Shown: positions 1 through 8,550 of the stretch, piece after piece
How the letters are laid out: each line of letters begins with the position of its first letter
Position numbering within the stretch: position 1 is the stretch's first letter
Assembly: GCA_031553435.1 (NCBI GenBank)
Contig: JAVBLQ010000086.1
Coordinates: 9,838-73,837, forward strand
DNA from: JAVBLQ01 sp031553435
Lineage (GTDB): Bacteria > Bacteroidota > Bacteroidia > Bacteroidales > Azobacteroidaceae
DNA length: 64,000 nucleotides
Direction: 5' to 3'
Notes under the pieces: generated by a model
The model's input: only the letters and a program-made list of their open reading frames with translations
The model's database searches: none
What the model was told of the DNA's origin: nothing
Position numbers and translations under genes: made by a program

Positions 1-404
1 AGCATCAGACTTCTCGATCTCCAGTTATTCCGGCGAAGAAAAGGATGAACATAAGAAATTCCGGACCGGCCGGTAGTGCTATATCTCAAATGACCCATAT
101 AAACTTCTCCGCAAAACGGTATATTCTCTGAAGATGAATCATCAGGAAAATTGGCACATAATTTCTGTATATTTCCGAAAACTTCCTGGATTGCACCACT
201 TCCCAAAGCCCTTTCCCTGAACATGTATTCAGTACCTGGTTTTGCTTTGGCGCTGACACAACCAACTCCTGCACCTTCCTGACCGCGGTTGTGTTGTTTT
301 TCCATCAAAAGATACAACTTGTTGAGCCCGTACCGCCAGGTTCCGTATTTTTCTACATAATACTCAACAGGTTTGAGTAAGCGAATCATTGCAATACCAC
401 ACAT
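1..404 (-). CDS. PurF-like class II glutamine amidotransferase (amidophosphoribosyltransferase family), N-terminal part
   Basis: The gene runs off the left edge, so only about 134 N-terminal codons are present. The start at 404 is chosen because it gives Met-Cys-Gly-Ile-Ala, placing the Ntn-hydrolase nucleophile Cys at position 2. Family motifs follow: EKQHNRGQEGAG near residue 30 and GHLRYSTTGRSG near residue 100, both characteristic of PurF-type glutaminase domains. By family knowledge this domain releases ammonia from glutamine for transfer to phosphoribosyl pyrophosphate in purine synthesis; the phosphoribosyltransferase half is outside the window. It is divergent from glmS and close to carAB, so three glutamine-dependent amidotransferases cluster here. 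A second PurF-like protein, lacking the Cys, lies at 60461-61867. Which of the two is the true PurF cannot be decided from this fragment. Confidence 0.85.
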   Translation of the reverse strand, partial: MCGIAMIRLLKPVEYYVEKYGTWRYGLNKLYLLMEKQHNRGQEGAGVGCVSAKAKPGTEYMFRERALGSGAIQEVFGNIQKLCANFPDDSSSENIPFCGEVYMGHLRYSTTGRSGISYVHPFLRRNNWRSRSLM

Positions 405-650
405 ATCTGTAATTAAAAATATAAAATTAAAAATGATGAAAATCTCCGGTCATTATATATAACATTTGAATATACTTCTTTGTTATAAAATATCAATGAT
501 GTTTTTTCAAACCCATTTGATAATTTATAAAAATGACAACAAAAATAATATATTTCGATCATAATGGCAATTTTATAAATATTTTTTTGACTTTTAGTAA
601 TTTTTATACGGAATTTTATAATAATATTTTATAATTTTGCATCCAATTAT
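405..650. other. Divergent intergenic region, PurF-like gene / glmS
   Basis: AT-rich spacer between divergent genes. It holds a near copy of the dyad motif at 480-493 (TTGTTATAAAATAT, 12 of 14 matches to the exact copies elsewhere), about 75 bp upstream of the PurF-like start, and the glmS -7 element near its right end. No ORF of note is visible. Confidence 0.5.
632..640 (+). promoter_or_regulatory. Predicted glmS -7 promoter element
   Basis: TAATTTTGC matches the Bacteroidota -7 consensus TAnnTTTG. A clear -33 TTTG at the usual spacing is not obvious. The predicted start of transcription is near 647, so the hairpin repeat that follows would be almost the whole 5' leader of glmS. Confidence 0.55.
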
Positions 651-728
651 AAGTTATACGTTTTAAGTTTTACGTTATACATTTTTTCGTGCGTAAGACA
701 AACGCATAACCTAAAACTTAAAACTTTA
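651..728. repeat. Heptad-periodic inverted repeat, glmS leader (GCGTAAG class)
   Basis: Imperfect hairpin with arms 660-680 and 704-724 (19 of 21 paired). Arms are built from 7-bp units such as AAGTTTT and ACGTTAT. The loop contains CGTGCGTAAGACAAACG, which recurs at 2583-2651 and, slightly changed, at 63822-63890. It ends 4 bp before the glmS start codon. Confidence 0.8.
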
Positions 729-732
729 AAAA

Positions 733-2577
733 ATGTGTGGAATTGTAGGTTATATAGGTGATAAACAAGCTTATCCTATCTTGATAAAAGGTTTACATCG
801 CCTGGAATATCGTGGCTACGACAGCGCCGGTGTTGCTTTAATGAGCGATAAAAATCATTTGAGCGTATTTAAAGCCAAAGGACGGGTCTCCGATCTGGAA
901 GAGTTTTGTAAAAGTAAAGATATTTCCGGGACAATCGGAATTGCGCATACCCGCTGGGCCACACATGGTGAGCCAAGCAATGTAAATGCCCATCCGCATT
1001 ACTCTCAATCAGAAAGTCTGGCACTGATTCACAATGGAATAATAGAAAATTATGCTGTTCTGAAAGCTGAATTAATGCTCAAAGGTTATACTTTTCAAAG
1101 CAGTACCGATACGGAAGTTTTGATTCAACTGATCGAATATATTAAAACAATCAATCAAACGGACATTTGTACTGCTGTTCAATTAGCTTTGCAACAAGTT
1201 GTTGGAGCCTATGCAATTGCCGTAATCGAAAAAGGAAATCCGGATTTGATCATTGCCGCCCGGAAAAGTAGTCCTTTGGTCGTAGGAATCGGAAACGATG
1301 AATTTTTTATAGCCTCAGACGCCTCTCCTATTATCGAATTTACAAACAAAGTAATATACCTGGAAGACGAAGAAATTGCCATCATCCGGAGAAACGAACA
1401 ACCCAAAATTGTCAGTCTGGGAAATGTGGAAAAAATGCCGGAAATCATTCAGTTGGAAATGAATTTAAGTCAGCTGGAAAAAGGAGGTTATCCACATTTT
1501 ATGCTGAAAGAAATATTTGAACAACCTACAACTTTACGTAATTGCATGCGTGGAAGGATCAATGTAGAATGTAATAACGTTGTCCTCTCCGGAATCATCG
1601 ATAACAAGGAAAAATTTCTGAATGCCCGCCGTATCCTGATTCTGGCTTGCGGAACTTCCTGGCATGCAGGTCTGATCGCTGAATACTTGCTGGAAGAATT
1701 TTGCCGCATTCCTGTGGAAGTAGAATATTCTTCGGAATTTCGTTACCGGAATCCGATCATCTATCCCGATGATATTGTCATTGCCATTTCCCAGTCGGGA
1801 GAAACTGCTGATACCTTGGCTGCCATTGAATTAGCCAAAGAAGCCGGCGCATTCGTATATGGAATTTGTAATGTGGTCGGATCTTCTATTCCACGACATA
1901 CACATTCGGGATCTTATACACACGTCGGGCCTGAAATCGGGGTTGCATCAACCAAGGCTTTTACTGCTCAGGTATTGGTTCTGACACTCATGGCTTTATG
2001 TATCGGGCGTGAGAAAAAAACTATTTCGGAAGAAAAATTTTTGAATATTCTGTCAGAAATTCATGCGATCCCTGATAAAATAGAAATGATTTTGCAAACA
2101 AATAAGAAAATCGAAGAGCTTTCAAATATTTTCACATACGCCCATAATTTCATTTATCTCGGAAGAGGATACAGTTATCCGGTGGCAATGGAAGGCGCTT
2201 TAAAATTAAAAGAAATTTCGTATATCCATGCTGAAGGCTATCCGGCAGCAGAAATGAAACACGGACCTATTGCATTGATAGACAATGAAATGCCGGTTGT
2301 AGTTATAGCAACAAATAATGGAACTTACGACAAGATGATCAGCAATATCCAGGAAATCAAAGCGCGCAACGGACGGGTAATAGCAATTGTCAACCCCGAT
2401 GATTCGCTGGTAAAAAACATTGCCGATTATATTATCGAAATTCCTTCTACAAAAGAGTGTTTAGATCCATTACTCTCAATCATTCCTTTACAATTATTAT
2501 CGTATCATATTGCAGTAAACAAGAAAAGGGATGTAGATATGCCGAGGAATCTGGCAAAATCCGTCACTGTTGAATAA
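733..2577 (+). CDS. glmS: Glutamine--fructose-6-phosphate aminotransferase (isomerizing)
   Basis: Cytoplasmic enzyme making glucosamine-6-phosphate from fructose-6-phosphate and glutamine, the first step toward UDP-GlcNAc for peptidoglycan and LPS. The protein has 614 residues, normal for the family. It begins MCGIVGYIG, with the Cys2 nucleophile, followed by HRLEYRGYDSAG and HTRWATHG of the class II glutaminase domain. Two SIS sugar-isomerase domains follow, with ACGTSWHAG near residue 305 and the GYPAAEMKHGP segment near residue 505, and the protein ends with the typical LAKSVTVE. It precedes carAB on the same strand, separated by 78 bp that are mostly a hairpin repeat. The start is fixed by the need for Cys at position 2. 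I see no glmS ribozyme-like element in the short leader. Confidence 0.98.
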   Translation: MCGIVGYIGDKQAYPILIKGLHRLEYRGYDSAGVALMSDKNHLSVFKAKGRVSDLEEFCKSKDISGTIGIAHTRWATHGEPSNVNAHPHYSQSESLALIHNGIIENYAVLKAELMLKGYTFQSSTDTEVLIQLIEYIKTINQTDICTAVQLALQQVVGAYAIAVIEKGNPDLIIAARKSSPLVVGIGNDEFFIASDASPIIEFTNKVIYLEDEEIAIIRRNEQPKIVSLGNVEKMPEIIQLEMNLSQLEKGGYPHFMLKEIFEQPTTLRNCMRGRINVECNNVVLSGIIDNKEKFLNARRILILACGTSWHAGLIAEYLLEEFCRIPVEVEYSSEFRYRNPIIYPDDIVIAISQSGETADTLAAIELAKEAGAFVYGICNVVGSSIPRHTHSGSYTHVGPEIGVASTKAFTAQVLVLTLMALCIGREKKTISEEKFLNILSEIHAIPDKIEMILQTNKKIEELSNIFTYAHNFIYLGRGYSYPVAMEGALKLKEISYIHAEGYPAAEMKHGPIALIDNEMPVVVIATNNGTYDKMISNIQEIKARNGRVIAIVNPDDSLVKNIADYIIEIPSTKECLDPLLSIIPLQLLSYHIAVNKKRDVDMPRNLAKSVTVE

Positions 2578-2582
2578 TCATT

Positions 2583-2651
2583 TTAAAGCTATACGTTTTT
2601 TCGTGCGTAAGACAAACGTAAAACCTAAGACGTATAACGTAAAACTTAAAA
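2583..2651. repeat. Heptad-type repeat between glmS and carAB (GCGTAAG class)
   Basis: Second copy of the element in front of glmS. The core CGTGCGTAAGACAAACG is identical to the copy at 651-728, and both continue into AACCTAA. The flanks are TATACGTTTT-like units that can pair imperfectly. It fills almost the whole spacer and ends just before the carAB start. Confidence 0.8.
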
Positions 2652-2655
2652 AACC

Positions 2656-5600
2656 ATGGACAAAAAAATGTCGCTAGTCTTAGAAAACGGTTCAGTTTTC
2701 AATGGTTATTCCTTTGGATACGAAACAATTGTTTCCGGAGAAATTGTTTTTAATACGGCAATGGTCGGTTATCCCGAAAGCCTGACCGATCCTTCTTATG
2801 CAGGGCAAATTCTAACGGTAACCTATCCATTGGTAGGCAATTATGGCGTACCTGAAGATAAAATCGAAAATCAACTGTCCGGCTTTTATGAATCTGAAAA
2901 AATACAAGTCAGCGGTTTGGTTATTTCCGAATATTCTCATCAATATAGCCATTGGAATGCAAATAAAAGTTTGGGCGACTGGCTGAAAGAGCATAAAATT
3001 TCGGCCATATACGGTGTAGATACACGGGAGCTTACCAAATTAATCCGAGAAAAAGGCTCCATGAAAGGAAAAATGATTTTTGATCTGAAAGATGATATTC
3101 CGTTTATTGATCCTTCTCAGGAAAATCAGGTTGCCAAAGTAAGCTGTAAAGAAGTATTATACTACGGAAACGGTTCAAAAACAATCGTTTTGGTCGATTG
3201 TGGAGTCAAACACAATATTGTAAGATGTCTGTTGAAACGCGATGTTAACATCATCCGGGTTCCCTGGGATTATGATTTTAATACATTGGAATACGATGGA
3301 TTATTCATTTCTAATGGTCCAGGTGATCCGAATCATTGTGAAATTACGGTAAAAAATATCCGGAAAGCCATGCAAAATAATAAGCCGATATTTGGCATTT
3401 GCATGGGAAATCAATTGCTTGCCAAAGCTGCCGGAGCATCGACTTATAAACTGAAATATGGTCACCGCGGACATAATCAGCCTGTGCAGATGTCCAATTC
3501 AACGAAATGTTTCATTACTTCTCAAAATCATGGTTATGCGGTAGATACCAGTACGCTCGGCAATGAATGGGAAGTCCTGTTCACCAATATGAATGATGGA
3601 ACGAACGAAGGCATCCGACATAAGGCTAAACCGTTTTTTTCCGCACAGTTCCATCCGGAAGCAGCAAGCGGGCCAACAGACACTGAGTTTTTGTTTGACA
3701 AGTTCATTCAATTAATGGAAAATGGAAAATGGAAAGTTGAAAATGTAAAAACGGAACCATTTTCAATTTTCAATTCTCAAATTTCAATTAAAAAAATATT
3801 ATTATTAGGATCAGGCGCTTTGAAAATCGGAGAAGCCGGAGAATTCGATTATTCCGGTTCCCAGGCGCTGAAGGCATTAAAAGAAGAAGGCATTCATACT
3901 GTACTGATCAACCCGAATATAGCCACCGTACAGACTTCGGAAGGTATTGCCGACAAAATATATTTTCTGCCGGTAACTCCTTTTTTTGTCGAAAAAGTAA
4001 TTGAAAAAGAAAAGCCTGACGGTATTTTGCTTTCTTTCGGAGGACAAACTGCATTGAACTGTGGTGTAGAACTTTATAGAACGGGAATTTTCGAAAAATA
4101 CAACGTACAAGTACTGGGAACACCCGTACAGTCGATTATTGATACGGAAGACCGGGAGCTTTTTGTTAAAAAACTGGATGAAATTCAGGTAAAATCCATA
4201 AAAAGCATTGCTGTCGAAACACTTGAAGAAGCTCACGAAGCGGCAAAAACATTGGGTTATCCTTTAATTGTACGCGCTGCATATGCCTTAGGTGGTATGG
4301 GAAGCGGTTTTTGCAACAATCCGGAAGAACTGAATGCATTGGCAGAGAAGGCTTTTAACTATTCCAATCAATTACTCATCGAAAAATCGCTTAAAGGATG
4401 GAAAGAAATTGAATATGAGGTAGTAAGAGATAAATATGACAATTGCATCACCGTATGTAATATGGAAAATTTCGACCCCTTGGGTATTCATACTGGTGAA
4501 AGCATTGTTGTTGCTCCATCTCAAACACTTAGTAACCGGGAATATCACAAATTGCGGGAATTAGCCATCCGGATTATTCGTCACATCGGTATTGTAGGCG
4601 AATGTAATGTACAATATGCATTTGATACTGTCTCAGAAGATTACCGGGTAATAGAAGTCAATGCCCGTTTGAGTCGTTCGTCTGCTTTGGCTTCCAAGGC
4701 TACGGGTTATCCCTTGGCGTTTGTTGCTGCCAAACTGGCTTTGGGTTATGGCTTGCAGAATCTGAAAAACTCCGTTACCAAATCGACTACCGCTTTCTTT
4801 GAACCTGCATTAGATTACATTGTTTGCAAAATTCCACGTTGGGACTTAGGAAAATTTCATGGAGTTTCCCATGAAATCGGCAGCAGCATGAAAAGTGTGG
4901 GAGAAGTGATGGCCATCGGAAGAAGCTTCGAAGAAGTTATCCAGAAAGGATTGCGGATGATCGCTCAAGGAATGAACGGATTCGTCGGAAATAAAAATAT
5001 CGAAGTAGAAGATATTGACAAAGCATTGTCCGAACCGACCGACAAACGTATTTTTATCATTGCTCAGGCTTTGGCTTCCGGTTATTCTATAGAACGTATC
5101 CATGAACTGACCAAAATAGATCTTTGGTTTTTACAAAAACTCCAGAATATCTATCATTCTTCCAAAGAAATTGAAAAATACAATTCGATTGAAGAATTAC
5201 CGGTAAATTTGTTAAAAGACGCCAAACAAAAGGGATTTTCTGATGAACAAATCGCCTTTTTATTATATCAAAACCAGATACTCAAAGATAAAAATCTTAT
5301 TCGAACATGGCGAAAAAAACAGAATATTCTACCGGTTGTCAAACAAATTGATACATTGGCGGCAGAATATCCTGCCGAAACAAATTATTTATATTTGACA
5401 TATAACGGTACTGCGAATGACGTACATTATTTAGGTGATAAACGCTCTGTGGTAGTTCTGGGTTCTGGAGCCTATCGCATTGGTAGCAGTGTGGAATTCG
5501 ACTGGTGTTCGGTCAATGCCTTGCAAACCATTCGTAAAAGCGGATGGAGAGGTGTTATGATCAATTACAACCCTGAAACTGTTTCCACTGATTATGATAT

Positions 5601-6987
5601 GTGTGACCGCCTGTATTTCGATGAATTGACCTACGAACGGGTGATGGATATCGTTGAATTGGAAAATCCTCACGGATTGGTACTTTCTACCGGAGGACAG
5701 ATTCCGAATAACCTGGCAATTTCTTTGGATGAAGCCGGGGTAAATATTCTGGGAACATCAGCTGCTAACATCGATAATGCGGAAAACAGGCACAAATTTT
5801 CGTCTATGCTTGATCAATTGCATGTAGATCAACCTAGGTGGAAGGAATTGAGCTCTTTGCAAGATATCCACAAATTTGTCGAAGAGGTTGGCTTTCCTGT
5901 TTTAGTTCGTCCTTCGTATGTACTTTCCGGAGCAGCTATGAATGTTTGCTCCAACTCATCTGAACTCGAACAATTCCTGAAACTGGCGACCGATGTTTCT
6001 CCCGAGCATCCGGTCGTTGTCAGTGAATTTATTGAAAATGCCAAAGAAATTGAGATCGATGCTGTAGCAAATAAAGGAGAAATTATTACTTATGCAATCT
6101 CCGAACATATTGAATTTGCCGGTGTGCATTCTGGAGATGCTACAATTCAATTTCCTCCCCAACGGCTGTATGTAGAAACTGTGAGACGTATCAAACGTAT
6201 CACCAAACAGATTGCAGAAGCTTTGCAAATTACAGGTCCTTTCAATATCCAGTTTTTGGCTAAAGATAATGATATCAAAGTCATCGAATGCAACCTTCGA
6301 GCTTCCAGGAGCTTCCCATTCGTATCTAAGGTTTTGAAACTGAACTTTATAGAAACAGCCATCAAAATTATGTTGGGCGAAAAAGTGGAAAAACCGAATA
6401 AAAGCGAATTCGACCTGGATTATGTGGGAATCAAAGCCTCTCAATTCTCATTTTCCCGCCTGCAAAAAGCGGATCCTGTATTGGGTGTGGATATGGCATC
6501 CACCGGAGAAGTCGGTTGTTTGGGCGATGATTATTACGAAGCAGTTCTTAAATCCATGCTTTCCGTTGGCATGAGAATTCCAAAGAAAAATGTATTGATC
6601 TCCAGCGGAACAGTCAAATCTAAAGTGGAATTATTGGAAAGCGCTCGTTTATTACAGCAAAAAGGCTATGTTCTGTATGCGACAAAAGGCTCACACCAGT
6701 TTCTTGCCGACAATGAAGTACCCTCTATCCTAGCCTATCAACCCAATGAAAAAGGACATCCGAATGCATTGGATTTGATACGCGAAAAGCAAATAGAATT
6801 GGTAATCAATATTCCTAAAAATTTAACAAGGGAAGAACTTACAAATGGTTATTGGGTACGCCGAAATACCATAGATTTCAATATTCCTTTATTTACAAAT
6901 TCGCGCCTGGCTTCGGCTTTCATTCATGCTTTTTGTGAGATTGATATTGAAAAGATTCCGGTTAAAAGTTGGGACGAATATAAGTAA
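2656..6987 (+). CDS. carAB: Carbamoyl-phosphate synthase, small and large subunits fused (CarA-CarB)
   Basis: Makes carbamoyl phosphate from glutamine, bicarbonate and two ATP for pyrimidines and arginine. The 1443-residue ORF contains a complete CarA (about residues 1-353, with nucleophile Cys249 in GICMGNQ and the FHPEAASGP catalytic His/Glu) joined to a complete CarB (about 379-1443: two ATP-grasp halves beginning GSGALKIGEAGEFDYSGSQA and LGSGAYRIGSSVEFDWCS, then an MGS-like allosteric domain near 1300-1420). CarB resembles the CAD-like type usual in Bacteroidota. In most bacteria the subunits are separate genes. Here no stop separates them, and the roughly 25-residue linker is encoded by a 7-bp-periodic hairpin of the kind that fills other intergenic gaps in this window. 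GICMGNQ replaces the more common GICLGHQ. A missed stop or frameshift from assembly is possible but not suggested by the clean frame. Confidence 0.95.
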   Translation: MDKKMSLVLENGSVFNGYSFGYETIVSGEIVFNTAMVGYPESLTDPSYAGQILTVTYPLVGNYGVPEDKIENQLSGFYESEKIQVSGLVISEYSHQYSHWNANKSLGDWLKEHKISAIYGVDTRELTKLIREKGSMKGKMIFDLKDDIPFIDPSQENQVAKVSCKEVLYYGNGSKTIVLVDCGVKHNIVRCLLKRDVNIIRVPWDYDFNTLEYDGLFISNGPGDPNHCEITVKNIRKAMQNNKPIFGICMGNQLLAKAAGASTYKLKYGHRGHNQPVQMSNSTKCFITSQNHGYAVDTSTLGNEWEVLFTNMNDGTNEGIRHKAKPFFSAQFHPEAASGPTDTEFLFDKFIQLMENGKWKVENVKTEPFSIFNSQISIKKILLLGSGALKIGEAGEFDYSGSQALKALKEEGIHTVLINPNIATVQTSEGIADKIYFLPVTPFFVEKVIEKEKPDGILLSFGGQTALNCGVELYRTGIFEKYNVQVLGTPVQSIIDTEDRELFVKKLDEIQVKSIKSIAVETLEEAHEAAKTLGYPLIVRAAYALGGMGSGFCNNPEELNALAEKAFNYSNQLLIEKSLKGWKEIEYEVVRDKYDNCITVCNMENFDPLGIHTGESIVVAPSQTLSNREYHKLRELAIRIIRHIGIVGECNVQYAFDTVSEDYRVIEVNARLSRSSALASKATGYPLAFVAAKLALGYGLQNLKNSVTKSTTAFFEPALDYIVCKIPRWDLGKFHGVSHEIGSSMKSVGEVMAIGRSFEEVIQKGLRMIAQGMNGFVGNKNIEVEDIDKALSEPTDKRIFIIAQALASGYSIERIHELTKIDLWFLQKLQNIYHSSKEIEKYNSIEELPVNLLKDAKQKGFSDEQIAFLLYQNQILKDKNLIRTWRKKQNILPVVKQIDTLAAEYPAETNYLYLTYNGTANDVHYLGDKRSVVVLGSGAYRIGSSVEFDWCSVNALQTIRKSGWRGVMINYNPETVSTDYDMCDRLYFDELTYERVMDIVELENPHGLVLSTGGQIPNNLAISLDEAGVNILGTSAANIDNAENRHKFSSMLDQLHVDQPRWKELSSLQDIHKFVEEVGFPVLVRPSYVLSGAAMNVCSNSSELEQFLKLATDVSPEHPVVVSEFIENAKEIEIDAVANKGEIITYAISEHIEFAGVHSGDATIQFPPQRLYVETVRRIKRITKQIAEALQITGPFNIQFLAKDNDIKVIECNLRASRSFPFVSKVLKLNFIETAIKIMLGEKVEKPNKSEFDLDYVGIKASQFSFSRLQKADPVLGVDMASTGEVGCLGDDYYEAVLKSMLSVGMRIPKKNVLISSGTVKSKVELLESARLLQQKGYVLYATKGSHQFLADNEVPSILAYQPNEKGHPNALDLIREKQIELVINIPKNLTREELTNGYWVRRNTIDFNIPLFTNSRLASAFIHAFCEIDIEKIPVKSWDEYK
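3713..3793. repeat. Translated heptad hairpin forming the CarA-CarB linker
   Basis: AATGGAA-type units (three in a row, then variants) are followed, after a short spacer, by ATTTTCA-type units, which are the approximate reverse complement. The construction matches intergenic repeats such as 57248-57296. Because 7 is not a multiple of 3, the unit is read in successive frames; none gives a stop here. Confidence 0.85.
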
Positions 6988-7062
6988 GTGAAAAATTAAA
7001 AGTGAAAAGTGAAGAATGATATTTTGTAAGTTATTCTTCACTTTTCACTTTTAATTTTTCAC
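6988..7062. repeat. Perfect 30-bp heptad hairpin at convergent gene ends
   Basis: Arms 6988-7017 and 7033-7062 are exact reverse complements with a 15-nt loop. The units are GTGAAAA, ATTAAAA and GTGAAGA. It starts one base after the carAB stop, and its right arm contains the stop codon of the convergent LTXXQ gene. It could act as a bidirectional terminator. Confidence 0.9.
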
Positions 7063-7451
7063 TTTTTATTTTTAATTTTATTTTTCGCGTTTTCTTTCAT
7101 CTGGTCTTTCATTAATTGGTATTTAGTGTATTGATCATCAGTCAAAACACCTTTTAATTCCTGATCTTTCGCTTCTTCAGAAGCTTTTATGATCTTAATT
7201 TTTTCATCCTTGGATTGAGCATTTTTAAAAGCTTCCTCATTTTGTTTAGCATACTTCAAATTAATATCATATACAGACTTATACTGATCATCGGTCAGGT
7301 TCAGGTCTTTTTTCATTTTATCTGTAAGCATGCTTGCTCTTTCTTCGGGCGTTTTTCTTTGTTTTTCTTGGGCAAACAATTGAGTAGATACAAGTAAACA
7401 GCTCAATACAAACATCATTACTACTGCACTCTTAAATTTAATTGTTTTCAT
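7059..7451 (-). CDS. Small secreted LTXXQ/Spy-like protein
   Basis: A 130-residue protein with a clear Sec signal peptide (about residues 1-27, hydrophobic core followed by LFAQE). The mature part is helical and highly charged, with two LTDDQY motifs (near residues 51 and 104), which is the LTXXQ pattern of Spy/CpxP-like periplasmic proteins. It is probably periplasmic; a chaperone or stress role is inference from the family. The last eight residues, KNKIKNKK, are encoded by an ATTTTTA-type extension of the heptad repeat, so the natural end may have been altered by the repeat. It is transcribed from a promoter back to back with that of folB. Confidence 0.8.
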   Translation of the reverse strand: MKTIKFKSAVVMMFVLSCLLVSTQLFAQEKQRKTPEERASMLTDKMKKDLNLTDDQYKSVYDINLKYAKQNEEAFKNAQSKDEKIKIIKASEEAKDQELKGVLTDDQYTKYQLMKDQMKENAKNKIKNKK

Positions 7452-7583
7452 CTTCCTTCAAGTTTAAGTTATAAAATCATTGTTTTATAAAAGGTAAAAG
7501 GCTTTTTCCTTTCACTTATTTATTTTGATAATTATAAACAACTAAGGTTTAATATAGGTTCTTACATTTATGGAAATTTCACA

Positions 7584-7600
7584 CAAAGGTAGTATCTTTG
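7584..7600. promoter_or_regulatory. Back-to-back promoters for the LTXXQ gene and folB
   Basis: CAAAGGTA at 7584-7591 is a minus-strand TACCTTTG element and TATCTTTG at 7593-7600 is a plus-strand -7 element. They sit two bases apart, so polymerases starting in the two directions would compete for overlapping DNA. The folB transcript would begin near 7607. Confidence 0.6.
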
Positions 7601-7609
7601 ATTTTTTTT

Positions 7610-7655
7610 AAGTGACAAAAGTCACTTTATCACCTTGTCACTTCGTCACCATTCA
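7610..7655. repeat. Octad-periodic repeat in the folB leader
   Basis: Short hairpin AAGTGAC / GTCACTT (7610-7616 with 7621-7627) followed by 8-bp units TCACTTTA, TCACCTTG, TCACTTCG. It begins at about the predicted folB transcription start and ends about 20 bp before the start codon. Confidence 0.7.
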
Positions 7656-7672
7656 TTATAAAACATACAATC

Positions 7673-8032
7673 ATGGGAAATATTCAACTCAATAAACTGG
7701 AATTTTTTGCTTTCCACGGTGTTTCTGAACAAGAAAAAAAGGTTGGAAATACTTTTATCGTGGATTTTGAGTGCGAAATCGATTTTTCCAAAGCATTAGA
7801 ATCCGATGATCTGGAAGACACGGTAAGTTATGCCGATATTTATCATTTGATAAAGAAAGAAATGGAAATTCCGTCCAATTTACTGGAGCATGTTGCAGGC
7901 CGGATTATCAGGTCTGTTCAGAATAATTTTCCACAAATTCAAATGTTAAAAATATCTATCGCTAAAATCAATCCACCCATTGGAGGTCAGGCTGCAAGTG
8001 CTACTGTGACGATTCAAGTGAGGAAAAAATGA
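7673..8032 (+). CDS. folB: Dihydroneopterin aldolase
   Basis: Folate pathway enzyme converting 7,8-dihydroneopterin to 6-hydroxymethyl-dihydropterin plus glycolaldehyde. The 119-residue length is normal. The start gives the typical IQLNKLEFFAFHGVSEQEKKVGN opening (here cited in part as FFAFHGVSEQEKKVG), and the pterin-binding region near residues 53-75 (VSYADIYHLI, LLEHVAG with the conserved Glu) is intact. It ends with the characteristic PPIGGQAASATV. folE, an earlier step of the same pathway, is in this window at 20989-21567. Confidence 0.95.
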   Translation: MGNIQLNKLEFFAFHGVSEQEKKVGNTFIVDFECEIDFSKALESDDLEDTVSYADIYHLIKKEMEIPSNLLEHVAGRIIRSVQNNFPQIQMLKISIAKINPPIGGQAASATVTIQVRKK

Positions 8033-8078
8033 AAAGGTGAAAAATTCTTATCTTTCATCTTTATCCTCTCACTTTTTT
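8033..8078. repeat. Degenerate heptad-type repeat, folB-bactofilin spacer
   Basis: GAAAAGGTGAAAAATTC is followed by TCTTTCATCTTTATCC-like sequence, resembling a worn GTGAAAA-type hairpin. Pairing is imperfect, so this copy is assigned with less certainty. Confidence 0.45.
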
Positions 8079-8081
8079 TAT

Positions 8082-8089
8082 TACTTTTG
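8082..8089 (+). promoter_or_regulatory. Predicted bactofilin -7 element
   Basis: TACTTTTG matches TAnnTTTG; transcription would start near 8096, leaving a leader of roughly 23 nt before the ATG at 8119. Confidence 0.55.
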
Positions 8090-8118
8090 TCGAAATTACA
8101 AACTCTAAAAATACTCTT

Positions 8119-8481
8119 ATGTTCAAATCGAAAGAAACCCCATCTTCAGGTATTGCTCATAATGCATTGGCTACAGGAACTTTAATTAAAGGAAACATAA
8201 CTGCAGAAGAAGATTTCCGCATCGATGGAATTGTTGAAGGAAATATCAATTGCAAAGGCAAAGTTGTGATTGGCCCTCAAGGAGAAGTATATGGAAGCGT
8301 TACCTGTCCGAGTGCAGAATTTATGGGAAAAGTTTTTGGCAATGTTATCATACAAGGCAATCTCGTACTTAAATCAACCTGTGAATATAAAGGCGAGGTT
8401 AAAACCCAAACATTAGAGATTGAGCCCGGAGCAATTTTCAATGGAACATGTAAGATGTCTTCTACCGATAACGATGACTAA
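8119..8481 (+). CDS. Bactofilin (polymer-forming cytoskeletal protein)
   Basis: 120 residues with the bactofilin (DUF583) beta-helix core between about residues 17 and 112. The turn pattern is visible as repeated G-x-I/V-x-G steps (GTLIKGNI, DFRIDGIVEGNI, GKVVIGPQGEVYGSV). Flanking tails are short and disordered. Bactofilins polymerise without nucleotide and scaffold cell-wall or polar structures, usually at the membrane. No transmembrane segment is present. It has its own promoter. No neighbouring peptidase points to a specific partner, so its target is unknown. Confidence 0.92.
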   Translation: MFKSKETPSSGIAHNALATGTLIKGNITAEEDFRIDGIVEGNINCKGKVVIGPQGEVYGSVTCPSAEFMGKVFGNVIIQGNLVLKSTCEYKGEVKTQTLEIEPGAIFNGTCKMSSTDNDD

Positions 8482-8488
8482 ATGTTTA

Positions 8489-8550
8489 AGGTTTAATGTT
8501 GATAGTTGAAAATCTGGTTAATAAATATAAACCTTCAACATTAAACACTT
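8489..8550. repeat. Heptad hairpin between bactofilin and malQ ends
   Basis: Units GTTTAAG, GTTTAAT, GTTGATA, GTTGAAA form the left arm; the right arm (8529-8550) carries AACATTAAACACTT. It lies between convergent genes. The malQ stop codon (8541-8543) is inside the right arm. Confidence 0.75.

Noticed and set aside
405..732. glmS ribozyme or GlcN6P riboswitch
   Set aside because: That element is known from Gram-positive bacteria; the short glmS leader here is a repeat hairpin with no resemblance to the ribozyme core.
5956..6444. Minus-strand ORF of 162 codons opposite carAB
   Set aside because: Antisense shadow of the second ATP-grasp half of CarB; no start context, no recognisable domain.
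6988..7062. CRISPR-like repeats
   Set aside because: The repeated units are 7 bp without spacers and form a single hairpin; no cas genes are present.
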